From the NCBI GenBank assembly GCA_029817715.1, contig JARUPY010000538.1:7254001-7318000 (forward strand): a DNA stretch of 64,000 nt, given 5' to 3'. Origin of the DNA: Melastoma dodecandrum. Its lineage: Eukaryota > Streptophyta > Magnoliopsida > Myrtales > Melastomataceae. The notes below the pieces were generated by a model. The model saw nothing but the letters and a program-made list of their open reading frames with translations, was not told where the DNA came from and made no database searches. A program made the translations under genes and the position numbers. Below are positions 44,501 through 55,880 of this stretch, one piece after another. Within the stretch, counting starts at the first letter, position 1; each line of letters opens with the position of its first letter.

Positions 44501-46720
44501 TCAGGTATGGATATACGTCCTTCGAACCTCAGCATCCCATTCCGTGCTAGTTCAAACTGGGCATATCTCTCTGTTCCGATCGCTTCTCGCACCATTCTTA
44601 AGTACTCATCTTGGGATTGTGCTTCTCGGATCATCATTAACATTTCTGGTTCTACCTGCCCTCTAGCCATATATAATCGTCCATCTGGCTCTTCGAGGCG
44701 TAAGTCTAAATTACTTAATTGTTCTATCATTCGTGACTCTTCTACCAGGAGGCACATGAGCGAACAATGTTTCCTGCTCAAGGCATCTGCCACCACATTC
44801 GCTTTGCCTGGGTGATATTGAACTGTACAATCATAATCTTTTAATAGTTCTATCCACCTTCGTTGTCTCATATTCAACTCATGCCGTGTGAATAGATATT
44901 TTAGACTCTTATGGTCTGTACACACTTCAAATTTTTCTCCATACAGATAATGTCTCCATAATTTTAGTGCAAACACCACAGCAGCGAACTCTAAATCATG
45001 GGTTGGATAGTTTTCCTCGTGTTTCCTCAATTGTCGAGAAGCATATGCCACTACTTTGCCGTTTTGCATTAATACACAACCCAATCCTTGAGCGGATGCA
45101 TCACAGTACACTACAAAACCTCCTGATCCACTTGGAATGGTTAACACAGGGGCACTAGTCAATCTCCTCTTGAGCTCCTCAAAACATTTTTCACAGTCGT
45201 CTGTCCATTCAAACCGGACATCTTTTCTCAACAGTTTAGTCATAGGAGTGACAATCTTAGAAAACCCTTCGACAAACCTCCTGTAGTAACCTACCAATCC
45301 GAGGAAACTTCTTATTTCTGATATTGTCGTTGGTCGTGGCCATTTCTTAACTGCTTCTACCTTCATAGGATCTACTTCTATACCCATGGCTGAAATGACA
45401 TGTACAAGGAACGTTACCTTATCAAGCCAAAATTCGCATTTACTAAGTTTGGCGTACAATTTATTTTCTTGTAACGTCCTTAATACAATAACAAGATGTT
45501 CTTTGTGCTCATCCTTACTCTTAGAGTATACAAGGATATCATCAATGAACAATATCACAAATTGTTCCAGGTACGGTCGAAACACTTGGTTCATTAATCC
45601 CATGAATACTGCTAGTGCATTAGTTACCCCAAACGGCATTACTCTGAACTCGTAATGACCGTATCTCGTTCTGAATGCAGTCTTAGGGATATCTTTTTCC
45701 CGCACTCCAATATGGTAATAACCTGATCTCAAATCGATCTTGGAGTATACCACTTATCCCTGTAACTGATCAAATAGATCATCTATACGTGGAAGTGGGT
45801 ATCGATTCTTGATTGTATTTTGGTTAAGTAACCTGTAGTCAATACACAATCGCATCGATCCATCCTTTTTTATTTACAAATAAAACAGGAGCGCCCCACG
45901 GGCTTACACTAGCACGAATAAAGTTCTTATTTACAAGTTCCTGCAACTGTGCTTTTAATGCTTTCCGCTCAGCTAAACTCATGCGATACGGAGCCCGAGA
46001 AATGGGAGTTGTCCCCGGAATCAAATCTATTCCAAACTCTACATCTCTATGAGGTGGTAATCCCGGTAGTTCCTCGGGGAAGACATCAGGGAAGTCCTTC
46101 ACCACTTCAATCCGCTCCAGCAACGGTAGCTCAACTTCTTTGTTCATCACATTTGCTAGGAACGCGTCGTGCCCCATCTATACAAGGTGGCATGCTCGCA
46201 TCGCTGATATTATCAAAATCTGGTCGTATCCCCCATGGCCTATGTATTCACGGGAATCTCCGCCTTCCATGTTAATCAAAATGCACTTCCTTTCACAGTC
46301 TACCTGTGCATGGCTAGAATTCAACCAATCCATGCCCAGAATGATCTCGAAATCACGGATCTGTAATACCAACAGGTCAATAGTAAATTTCAATCCAGCT
46401 ACAATTAATTCGTAACCCAGACACGCATCATCAACGCAATATTCTACTCCAGTAGGGAACACAACATGCCACTGCTTCACTGTCTAATCTGTTGTCCAAC
46501 CAAACTTCTCCACGCAGTTATAAGATACAAAGGAATGTGTAGCACCGGTATCAAACAATGCATAAACTAGTTCACCTTGAAGTCGAACCGTACCTGAGAT
46601 CACGTCGCGTGATGCAACGGCATCCGCTTCCGTGGTCGCATTCAACCTCACTCTTTTCGCAGGCCCGCTAATTGATCCCCTAGATGTAGACACAGTTGGT
46701 CCCGGTCTGTTTCCACCTCT
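44501..46720 (-). pseudogene. Protease, RT and RNase H of element E
   Basis: The protease lies at about 46693-46484 (LFDTGATHSFVS, active-site DTG). After a stop, 46480-46178 carries a linker (LGMDWL). RT starts at 46177 (DVFPEELPGLPP, PISRAPYRM) and is shifted by one base in an A-run near 45870, where the usual KKDGS block is garbled. After an in-frame TAA at about 45754 it is open over 1.3 kb: [23 protein letters not shown] (catalytic), [11 protein letters not shown], and RNase H ([39 protein letters not shown]). All RT and RNase H catalytic residues are present. The lesions are few. Confidence 0.85.
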
Positions 46721-46796
46721 TGGGCGTGGGGCATTCGATCCATCAACCCACTACTAGAGCCCGTTCCTTGTCCTTGAGGACACTCCTTCCGAATGT

Positions 46797-47668
46797 GTCC
46801 TGGCTGTCCGCACCGATAACAAGTGAATTCTCTGGACACACATGAATCTCCATAGTGACGTCTCCCGCATCTCTAGAAGAGGGGCAGACCTCCTATCCTT
46901 GCTCCCTGGCCTCGTCCTGAGAAAATGATCGCGACGGCATTGGAGCTCTTGGGGGTCGATTCACCTGAAACCGCGGAGCATAGGAGGATGACTCTCCAAA
47001 CCGAAATCTCTTCCTTGGAGGTAGTCCTACTCCTAACACCCTTTTCATGTTTACCTCCTCCCCCGCAGCTTTCATATCTGCCCATCCTTCTTCGGCACTC
47101 TGTGCTCTCATATATATCTCCTCGTAAATTGTGGGCATCGGAGTTCTCAGTTGGAATCTAATTTCCGGTCTCAGTCCCTCCTCAAACTTCTTGGCCTTTG
47201 CTTCAGCACTCATTGACGGTCCATACCTCGACAGAGCAGAAAATTGTGCCTCATACTCATCGACTGACAACCCCTCTTGCCTCAGGTATAAGAACTCTCT
47301 AGCTTTCTTTTCTCTGAACACGTGAGGATAGAATTTCCCTAGGAACGCCACTCTGAACACTGTCCATTCATCTCCAGAATGAAGAATCCGTGCTCCATCC
47401 TTGTTGGCCTTCCACCAGTCATTTGCTTCTCGCTTAATTGATTGTTGTACCAACATCATTTTCTCTTCTGTTGAACATCCCAGCACATCGAAAGCATTCT
47501 CCAATTCAACAATAAATTCTTCCGCCTTCTCAGGCCCTTCTTCGCCGAATAGATGGGTGCCTCAAGTTTCCGAAATTGCCCAATAAGCGCAACTCTTCTC
47601 TTGCTTTGTAATTCCTCATCTCTGGGAGGAGAATTCTGTACAGCGATGCGTATGCTCTCATCCGTCAT
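46797..47668 (-). pseudogene. Gag of element E
   Basis: It starts at ATG 47668 (MTDESIRIAVQN). A frameshift near 47500-47560 moves to the frame open from 47504 to 46893, which has the gypsy gag block (REKKAREFLYLRQ, SVDEYEAQFSALSRY, KKFEEGLRPEI). A zinc knuckle CYRCGQPGHIRKEC lies at about 46781-46822, in another frame, so at least two shifts are present. Confidence 0.8.
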
Positions 47669-48300
47669 CCTGCGTTCACAACAACTGTATTATCAGTCCA
47701 CGTATTATGTCATCCACCCATAATACTACATTAACGGAAATATGAATTAATTTACAGATTTGCTCGATACCAAACATAACCACGTATATACGGATATTCA
47801 TCATTTTACACATTCATTCCATGCGTGAAAGACAATTCTTAGTACCTCAAACATCAATTTAATCAACATTAAACATGTTTGAGTAACCGAGCCTTTATAC
47901 ATTCAATCATTGGCAATTGACGTTCTTATATCAGTCTGGACACATGATTGTTCAATTCCAACAATCGAAATTTATCTTATTAACATCATATCAATGTCGT
48001 TACCCATTTCCCCTAACTCTTCCAAGTCCGACCGACTTCTTGAGTCATACCGACCTTTCACAGCCTCAAAGCCAAAGACGCCTCGAGATCCCTTCAATTT
48101 TATATACTCAACTTTTCCTCGGAATTCTACAAAATCAACTATGTTTCCAATCATCCATTTGTTTCCCCGAAAGTGTATGTAAACCCGTCAAACGAGTTTG
48201 ACCAACTCACGCGCATGCTTTCACGCTTTATTCCATTTCCCGAGTCCAAAACCGACTCGTTTACATTCCGAAATTTCAACCTTATTACTCCAAGCTTAAC

Positions 48301-48317
48301 CTCGCTCTAATACCATC
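48301..48317 (-). promoter_or_regulatory. Primer-binding site of element E
   Basis: The minus strand reads GATGGTATTAGAGCGAG just after the 5' LTR end (CCTTTCA). It is a near match to the initiator Met tRNA complement. The 650 bp between here and the gag start are leader without an ORF of interest. Confidence 0.8.
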
Positions 48318-49312
48318 TGAAAGGTCTTGAGGTTTCAATAATTAAGACAGTAGTTGAATATTCTTATTTTTTGTAAGTCAACATAAGGTCCCCTGAAGTT
48401 CTTTTGATTACATCACTATCATACAAGAATACCTAATAAACAAGTATATATATACATATATAAATATTTAAGTAGGAGATTTCCCTTTTTTTTATCCTGT
48501 AAAGCATCATAAGACAAATTTAATTAGTCATGTTGGACGAACTTAATTGTGCTTAACTTTATTCTTTTCTAAAATTCCATACTTTATTCAATTATTAATC
48601 CAACGATTCCCCCATAGATGTGGAGAGCACATCTTTCTCCACTTACATTCATCAGAGGTCTTTTATATTTCTTTCAGCCTATAAATGCTTTCCAAGACTC
48701 TTTTTGTCTTGTTAAAAACCGTACGCATCCATTGGAACTAAGTCCACCCGTAATCCAATCACAACCCCGTTTCATCGAAATTTTCTGGCCCTCGTTTCAA
48801 GCAATTTTAACCCGTCTTTAAGGTCTTAAAATAGAGCATTCTGGGGAACACGATCAATTCCATACCCCTGCTCCACTCGGTACGACAAGCCAGTCCAATA
48901 CCTCGCATTACCCTACGAGCTCTAAATTTCCAATTGACCAATTTTTGTCAATTCGTCACACCCTATTATAGAGATTTTTGTTTTGCCTCAAGTCATCCAT
49001 TTTCCTTTCCTTTCTGAGGCACAACGTTCTCAATTTTATTTTTCATCCATTCCCATTCACATTTCAACATCAGTATCCCATTCAACCTTTCATCATTTTG
49101 GACCATAACCGAGATTCCCTTCGCTCAACCGCGAGAGTGTCGCTCTTTAATCCAGCTCCGGTTGGTTCTCCAAAATACCGAGGGATCTCATCCATCCTTC
49201 TCCAACCAAGGGAACGGGATACTCGCCACCTACTCCAAGGCAGAGACCTCCGTAACCTATGAGTGACGCACACGCACTTAGACTTGAGGTACTTCTCCCA
49301 GTCAATCTAAAA
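48318..49312 (-). repeat. 5' LTR of element E, truncated at its outer end
   Basis: On the plus strand it begins TGAAAGGTCTTGAGG next to the primer site and matches the left LTR from 48771 until about 49310 (CAGTCAATCTAA). There the match is lost to unrelated DNA. The missing outer part would include the LTR start TGTAATGACTC. An AT-rich run with TATATATATACATATATA is at 48447-48470. Confidence 0.85.
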
Positions 49313-50220
49313 TTCAGAATTCAATCTATAGAATTCTGGATGATGCTAGGCTCGGTTTGGATGAAGTCACTCTAGGGATTGTGACTTCTGCGAAATGTTA
49401 AAACTCGTGCTGTGCCTACCTTGCTAAAATTCCAATCCTTAGGTGAGCGTGATCAAATAAGAGACCTGCGACATCAAATCATAAAAGTCCATTTTACTGC
49501 AGCGTAAGGCAATGTAAAGGCACAATTCTCACCCCGACTCACTTTGGCTGCAAGTACGATGATGGCTGGAGTTTGTGCTTCTTAGCTGACGACAAAAACA
49601 AGCATAGAAGGGAGCATAGATATAACTAGTTCAACATGTGATGCAACAGTTGAAGTCCGTTTTGATATCCGATATCGGTAGATGCAGATCGAGAAAAATC
49701 CTGGTGTCACACAATCTTTTCCCATGCAGATTTGTCTGGTCGCGGAGAGCATATTGACCTCATGAGGTGGCCGATCATTTCTTAAAACTCGTTGTCCAGA
49801 AAAAAAACCGACAAGGCCCTCGTTGTGATGTGCTTGCAGGGTAAAAAATGCATCCGCCCTACTCGAGCGCCTGCAACACAGGCAACACTCGCCTATTATC
49901 GAGCAAAACCATCTTTCCTTATCCAATTCGTCAAACACAATGGAGACACTGATCTGTGTTTGTTTTGGATGAAATCCGCGGAGAAAGAATTGACATAATT
50001 TTCGTTGACAGAAATCAGTGGGGGAAAAATTGACTAGATTTTCATTGCCTGATCAAACCCCCCCCCCTCAATTTTCTGACCTTATTTCCACACAAACGAG
50101 CTTCATACCGACTTTGTAAAAAAATTTATGAAATATGGTTCCGATTTTCATAATTTCCGCTATACAATTAAAAGTAAACATTTTCGAAATGTGTCCCTTA
50201 ATTTATAAAGTGTGTGAGTT
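49313..50220. other. Unassigned sequence
   Basis: No gene or repeat is recognised. Short ORFs on both strands (for example 49582-49938 minus) have no visible domain. A C-run lies at about 50058-50070. Confidence 0.3.
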
Positions 50221-50229
50221 TTGAAAACC

Positions 50230-50600
50230 AGCTTTAGAGGGAAACAGGCGAGGGCAGATCTTCAGAATCCGCCCTAATGCGGTGAGTTGGATCTACATGA
50301 TGGCGCGTTTTCAACACCCGCCTTCATGGACGCTGGGTTTCAAACCCACCTTCTAAGGGGCGGATTTTCAATACTACCCTCAATACCTTGCAAATTTTGG
50401 ACACTTTAAACACAAAAGTGGTTGTGTCTGACGAGGGCGGGTTTTTAAAATACAAAAGTGGAGTCAAAGGAGGCGGGTTTTAAGAATCTGCCCTCCTAGT
50501 AGGCCAATGTGGGGCACATTCATAAAACACAACCCCTTTACAAAATGAAGAGGGAGCGAGTATCTAAAACCCACCCCATTCTGACCACACCAACCAACAG
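50230..50600. repeat. Cluster of short GC-rich palindromes
   Basis: Palindromic units of about 20-24 bp repeat about six times: GGGCAGATCTTCAGAATCC/GCCC, GGGTTTCAAACCC, GGGCGGATTTTC, GGGCGGGTTTTT and GGCGGGTTTTAAGAATC/TGCCC. The flanks (about 50205-50270 and 50470-50560) are also loosely inverted copies of each other. This resembles subterminal repeats of CACTA elements or a small foldback element. I saw no CACTA terminus. Confidence 0.45.
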
Positions 50601-51271
50601 AAACACATAATCACATTGATATCTGTTGAAAGAATTCAACTCATAAATTTATCCAACAATTCAACAAAATACTAATTCATTTCTAAAACATTAAATGACA
50701 CAATGTAGCCATACAAAACATCCAAAAATAAACAAGACTTATCATAGAAATGTCTAGAAAACATCATTGAAATGTTTACAACATCAATCATGCCTACGCC
50801 TAATTGATCATCTCACAAAATGCTTCATTGATTCACCCTCTTCGATTTGAGGATGCTCCGATAAATCCTCTAGATACAGTTGCGTGATTTGATAAGGTTC
50901 TTCTTCTTAATAGGAATAGGTATGCCTGAATATTAGTCACATTTAACTGGAGATGTGGGATTTGAACTCGAGCAAACATGAAAGTAGAAATGAACATACT
51001 GAAATCTCTCGTCCCTTTAATCGACATTCACCTATATTACTTGAGAGATGAGCATGCCTTCTTCATCTCCGTCTCCATCTGCATGCCCCTCGTCGTGAAA
51101 TGGCGACGAGGTTAGTTGGAGTGAAGCTTAATCCTTCGAAAATTCCTTAGCTATATGAAATGAAGCATGACACAAACCAATATAATGTGAATCCTAGTGC
51201 ATAGCACATGTGTGAGATATGTATTTTTTAATGTGCCTCGCATACCATTTCAAGTATTTCACTCAAGACTC

Positions 51272-51520
51272 CTAGAAAAGAGGCACAACGTGATTAACAC
51301 GATCATTCCACATGTCCACATACTCTCGATGGATGCCAATCCACTTGCTTATGTTCTTCATATGCAAATTAATTCGATGGAGATTCTTACTTGTGTCGCA
51401 AGGATCCAATATAAGCTGTTTTTTGCCGAACAGATGGATGACCCTATCACGGTAATGCCACTCCACAATGTCGAAGCAAACAACTGCGACTCGGGCACGC
51501 CAATGAGTCTTTCCTGATTA
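51272..51520 (-). pseudogene. Plant mobile domain (PMD) fragment
   Basis: The minus strand reads HWRARVAVVCFDIVEWHYRD then RVIHLFGKKQ, with HRINLHMKN, YVDMWNDRVNHVV and a stop at 51272. The order 'I.EWH..DRV..QFG' followed by 'W..H..Y...WN.R...V' is that of the C-terminal part of the plant mobile domain / aminotransferase-like family, known from transposons and domesticated silencing proteins. Nothing upstream of it is readable, so it is a fragment, probably of a transposon. Confidence 0.5.
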
Positions 51521-52059
51521 ACATTAATATGAAAGCACGTCAATCAATTCTTCCGAGTAAGGATGTCAAACAACCTACATTTTTCAATATGTATTTAGAT
51601 CAATTGTCATAATAATCAAATTACTTTATTAAACCTGATTCATGCTTGCCTGTCGAAGGCTTCTTTGTATGTGGACACAACATGTGTAGTCATAGTGTAT
51701 CCTACGCAACTCCCCACTGATAACTCAAAGCCATATCCTCAACAAATGGTGTATGGCGTCTAAACGAGGCTATATGAGAGAATCTATCTCATTCCCAAAT
51801 TTATAACAGTATCAAGGGCATAGTTGTTAATAGCGAAAGGTGAGGCAAGGCGAAAGGCGCTTGCCTTTTGAACAAGGGTGATATATGTAAGATTAATGAA
51901 ATGCTTTCAAATATAAAAAGTTGAAATTGATCCATAATATCAATCATCATCATCCGAGTGTGAGAAACCTACATCATCACCATCCCCAGAAATATAAAAA
52001 GTTCAAATGGGTCCGTAAGTCCATAAGCCAACAAGTTTCATACTTGCAAAGCATATTAA

Positions 52060-52452
52060 TCAATCATCCATAAGATCTTTATCATCATTCGAGGCTGATA
52101 AACCCCACATTATCATCCCCAGTAGTACTTTTAAAGCCTTCCGGATTTTGCTCTCCTCCTCATTTTTATCCAATTCTTCAAAAATCTCATCATCCATGTC
52201 TTGTATTTGATGTGCCACATAAACTTTCTTTTTCCCTCGAAGCTCAACAACATCTTTCATACTTGCCACGATAGTTCCTTTCGCTACTCGTTTTTTCCTT
52301 TCCTGCAGCAGAGCGTTTTGAAGTAATTGAGGGTTGAGAAGATCTAGTGATATGCGGCGGTTCATTAGCCTATCTTGCTTTTGCAACAAGACCCCATCAG
52401 AAGTCTTCATCATCACTGAATACACGTTCGCTCTCCTCATCACGTCTTTCAT
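52060..52452 (-). CDS. Unidentified charged ORF (130 codons)
   Basis: It is open on the minus strand and rich in Lys, Glu and Asp (for example EEESKIRKALKVLLG, ending DDKDLMDD). I do not recognise a family. It lies between a PMD fragment and a Mutator-like element, so it may be a piece of a transposon or a gene relic. There is no evidence of expression. Confidence 0.25.
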   Translation of the reverse strand: MKDVMRRANVYSVMMKTSDGVLLQKQDRLMNRRISLDLLNPQLLQNALLQERKKRVAKGTIVASMKDVVELRGKKKVYVAHQIQDMDDEIFEELDKNEEESKIRKALKVLLGMIMWGLSASNDDKDLMDD

Positions 52453-52665
52453 AATTCCTATCTTCCATTACAAAGTTTCATTTCCATCAATATCTGGTAG
52501 GGTAATTGGATCAAGGTTCTATTGCATTAGATATGGACGCCACAAACCCTATTGTACTTCACATAAACAACATACTCAATCTTTCTTGCTCCAAACGATT
52601 CCTCCTTTCGGAATGAAGCTGCATACATAAAACCATATGCGTATAAGCACATATAATAATTTAAA

Positions 52666-53851
52666 GGCCTAATTAGCAATTCTACCAAGTACTATTTTCG
52701 TTTTTTCCGATCTATCATGTCGCTTGAAACGCCTCCTGCCCATACCCATACTTAAGCCGTTATCACAAAACTATCATCCGTTACCTCCCTTGTAACAGAA
52801 TCCGACGTGGCAGCCCACCTGGCTTTAATGGAATTAAAAAACACGGCCTAAGTAGCAATTCTATCCTGTAATATTTTCTTTTTTTCATATCCATCCTGTC
52901 GTTTAAAATGCTTCCTTCTATAACCATACTTAAACCGTTATCATAAAACTAGCATCTGTTACCTCCCCTCGTAATGGAATCCGACGTGGCAGCCGATTAT
53001 ATTGAACGATTATATCTTCTACCATAATTTCTTGCAGTTGAAGCTGTTTTAGCATTACACTCAATTCCACAATGACAGAAAACCCGATTGCCAGTCAAGA
53101 CAGTGCTGGAAGAGCTTCTGGACGAACAGCTTTTGCTGAAACCCATTGTCCGACGACGTTACACGTCCATCTAAAGAAGTAAGAACACAAACACGTTATA
53201 TCTCCTCACAGATACCACCAACTCGGTTAAAGGCACACTTACTTGAAAGCCGGATGATTTGGAAACAATGGAGACGATTATGGTTGGTGGACGGGAAGCG
53301 ATTACGTGATTAGGCTTATGGGGAAGCCCGGGGTGCCGATTTCGGAGGAATCGGTGGACGGGGAATGGAGTGGACGGAGGAAGGGGAAAGGGGTGATTTT
53401 TTTAAGAGGAATTAGGGTTCTTCGACTGAGGTAATTTTTTCCAAGAGGAATTAGGGTTCTTCAATTTCTTGTCGATTTCGGGGATTGAGGATATAACAGG
53501 GGGTTTTAATGTTGTTAAAGCCAGGTAGCTGCCACGTCGGATTCAGTAACTAGGGGAGGTAATTGATGATAGTTTTGTAATAACTGCTTAAGTACGGGTA
53601 TGGATATGAAGCGTTTCAAAATATATGATGGATCGGAATAAATAGTGCATGATAGAAGTGCTAATTAGGCCGTATTTTTTAACGTCGTTAAAGCCAGGTG
53701 GGCTGTCACGTCGAATTTCGTTACAAGGAGAAGTAACGGACGCTAGTTTTGTTATAACGGCTTAAGTACGGGTATGGGTAGGAAGCGTTTTAAACGATAG
53801 GATGGATTCGAAGAAACGAAAATAGTACATGATAGAATTGCTAATTAGGCC
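52666..53851. mobile_element. Mutator-like non-autonomous element with 9-bp target duplication
   Basis: The ends are GGCCTAATTAGCAATTCTA and its inverted copy (TAGAATTGCTAATTAGGCC). The flanking 9-bp direct repeat TAATTTAAA is perfect (52657-52665 and 53852-53860). A 9-bp duplication and long terminal inverted repeats fit the Mutator superfamily. Each terminal repeat is itself a tandem pair of about 180-bp units: 52666-52844 and 52845-53000 on the left; about 53505-53671 and 53672-53851 on the right, inverted. The unit contains a conserved CCGACGTGGCAGCC block. The internal 500 bp (53000-53505) has GC-rich stretches and a repeated GAGGAATTAGGGTTCTTC, with no transposase. Confidence 0.85.
53000..53505. 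other. Internal region of the Mutator-like element
   Basis: It is GC-richer around 53270-53400, with AAGAGGAATTAGGGTTCTTC occurring twice (about 53403 and 53444). Short frames around ATG 53266 end quickly. It could be a captured piece of a host gene (Pack-MULE type), but I recognise no coding motif. Confidence 0.35.
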
Positions 53852-54069
53852 TAATTTAAATTATCTTAAAGGAGTTAAGAATTTAATGTACTCACATGCT
53901 CAACTACACTTCAGTTTCTCTAATGACCGGAAGAACTACAAGTAAGATTGAGAACTTTAATAGCAAACTTTTATAAATTTAGTGTCAAAGATCCATATGA
54001 TGACCACCATTGAGCTGTAAAATGATAAAATAACAAAATATAAGTAATGAACAATAAGTTACAATAATT

Positions 54070-55880
54070 TTTGAATAAAATTTTAACTTGGTGATTTTAG
54101 TTCGCAAGTTCGGTGTCTGACAGTAGTGGGAATTCCAAACATTCGTTCAGCCCTGAAATATTCATCCATTTCACTACAAATGGAATCTTGAACTTAAACA
54201 TCCCTTACCAATCCTTGTACGACATAATGAAATTCTGTCATGATCTCTTCATCTTGTAATATATTCGGATTTGAATAAAAAAATTGTGGATTGAGGAAAT
54301 GGTCAGCTGCATGAAGAGGTATATGGAGGGAACATTCCATCGATTATCGATGATTTGAAACACATATCGATATTTTTCTTCCTAGTGTGAAAAAGATGCA
54401 GGAATTTGTTCATTTGCTCAATCTATTGCCTCATAAATGCAGTCTATGACTGGTCTTTTCCCACCATCAACTATCTAAAGCACAGCCACTAAAGGACCAG
54501 CACCATCCACTGCATATCTCACATTATTTCAAAAGGTAGTAGACAATATGATCCGCTCCATTCTTTTCCCCAGTGCTTCTTTTGAGATCTTCGTGGCATT
54601 TCAATTATCAGATGCAAACATCTTCAAATTTTCCCTTTGATCCAAGAACCTCTTCAAAGTTAGGAATGTTGTTGCAAAGCGTGCTTTTGCTGGCCTCGCC
54701 ATTTTAGCCTTCTTTGTAAAATCTCTCAACGTGTTCAAGAGAAAAGCCCGGTTGTATATAAAGCCATTAAAAGCTACTCTTTGCTCATATACTTTCTTTA
54801 AATTAGGTAACTTGAAGATGTCTTCAAACATCAAATCTAGACAATGGGCAACATATGGAATTAAAAATGCACTAAGATAAATTACAAAGTTAAGAACACA
54901 TTAAGATAAAGTAAGATTCTCACCTGCAAGAACATTTGAACTTGCACTATCTGTCACCACTTGAACTACATGTTCCCCAACATCATAGACAAATTTATCA
55001 AGTAACTAAAAAAAATTTTCAACCATGTGAGCAAAGCTTGATGCATCCATCGATTTCAGAAACATGCTTCCTTTCGGAGTGTTTAACAAAAAGTTTATCA
55101 AATATCTACCTTTTCTATTTTTCCATTCATCTATTATTAAGCTACAACCATATTTCTCCTTTTCTTCAATGTTACCTTTCATTAGCTCCTTTGTTCATTC
55201 AACTTCCTTATTTAAATAGGTAACTCTAACCTCATGATAGAAAGGAGGCTTCATATTTCTCCTATAGTCTCCAATTACATGTACCATTGTGGTTAAGCTA
55301 TCATAGTTGACGGCATTAAACGGAATTCAAGCATCATACATCCACCTATAAAAGGCCTGAATTGTGTCATCTCCCATCTGCTTCTGGTATGCATCAAGCT
55401 CCTTTGAGTCTTGTTTCTTTTTTTGAATGACAACATCATCACCTAGATCTTAACACTCACTATAGAAATAACCAATAGGGCCTCTTGATCTTGTTGCAAT
55501 TGAGCCAGATTCAATAGTGAAATTTGATGTTGCATGACTCGAAGCATGTGAATGTGACCGAACATTCGCCATATTGAACACTCCTTCATATTCTAATTTA
55601 TCAAAATAGTAAAATGCATTCATTTTGCTTTTAGCTTCTGTCTTATTGGACATGTACTCCATCAATTCTTCTAGAACAACAGAGGGCATTCTCAACAAGA
55701 CTTCACTTCTTTATAGCCTCCAACAAGGTGTTTCTTGAATCAACTCATTTTCGCCATTTGTTACTTTCCCGCAGTAATTGCACTTCACATTATTTGTGAG
55801 TTGGCATTTGGTAGAGTTCCATGACAACATGTAGGATCCTTTCGGTTTGGATTTTGAGTAGCCATCATGTAATTTCTACA
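54070..55880 (-). pseudogene. hAT-family transposase relic
   Basis: Minus strand, 5' to 3': a BED-type zinc-finger start (VKCNYCGKV at about 55770); a linker with two coding-like pieces (55698-55450); the central DUF659-like region (YGCSLIIDEW at about 55140, then TPKGSMFLKS and VVQVVTDSASSN at about 54950); the block ARPAKARFATTFLTL at about 54700; and the C-terminal region with a LNPQFFYSNPN-like segment at about 54290 in another frame. Stops and shifts lie between all parts. I could not find the terminal repeats or the 8-bp duplication expected for hAT. Confidence 0.7.

Larger units (their letters stand above)
41815..49312 (-). mobile_element. Ty3/gypsy element E (Tekay-like), both LTRs cut at outer ends
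   Basis: Minus-strand element: 5' LTR fragment 48318-49312, primer site, leader, gag, protease, RT, RNase H, integrase, polypurine tract, 3' LTR fragment 41815-43177. The two LTR fragments overlap for about 535 bp (41815-42350 against 48771-49310). The left one extends only inward and the right one only inward, so each lacks its outer portion. The full LTR would be about 1.8 kb. Pol motifs ([28 protein letters not shown]) are of the Tekay/Del chromovirus type. Because the outer ends are gone, no target duplication can be seen. Confidence 0.88.

Noticed and set aside
41815..49312. A segmental duplication giving the 41.8-kb and 48.8-kb repeats
   Set aside because: The repeats flank a gypsy gag-pol, with a primer-binding site and a polypurine tract at the right inner edges, so they are LTRs.
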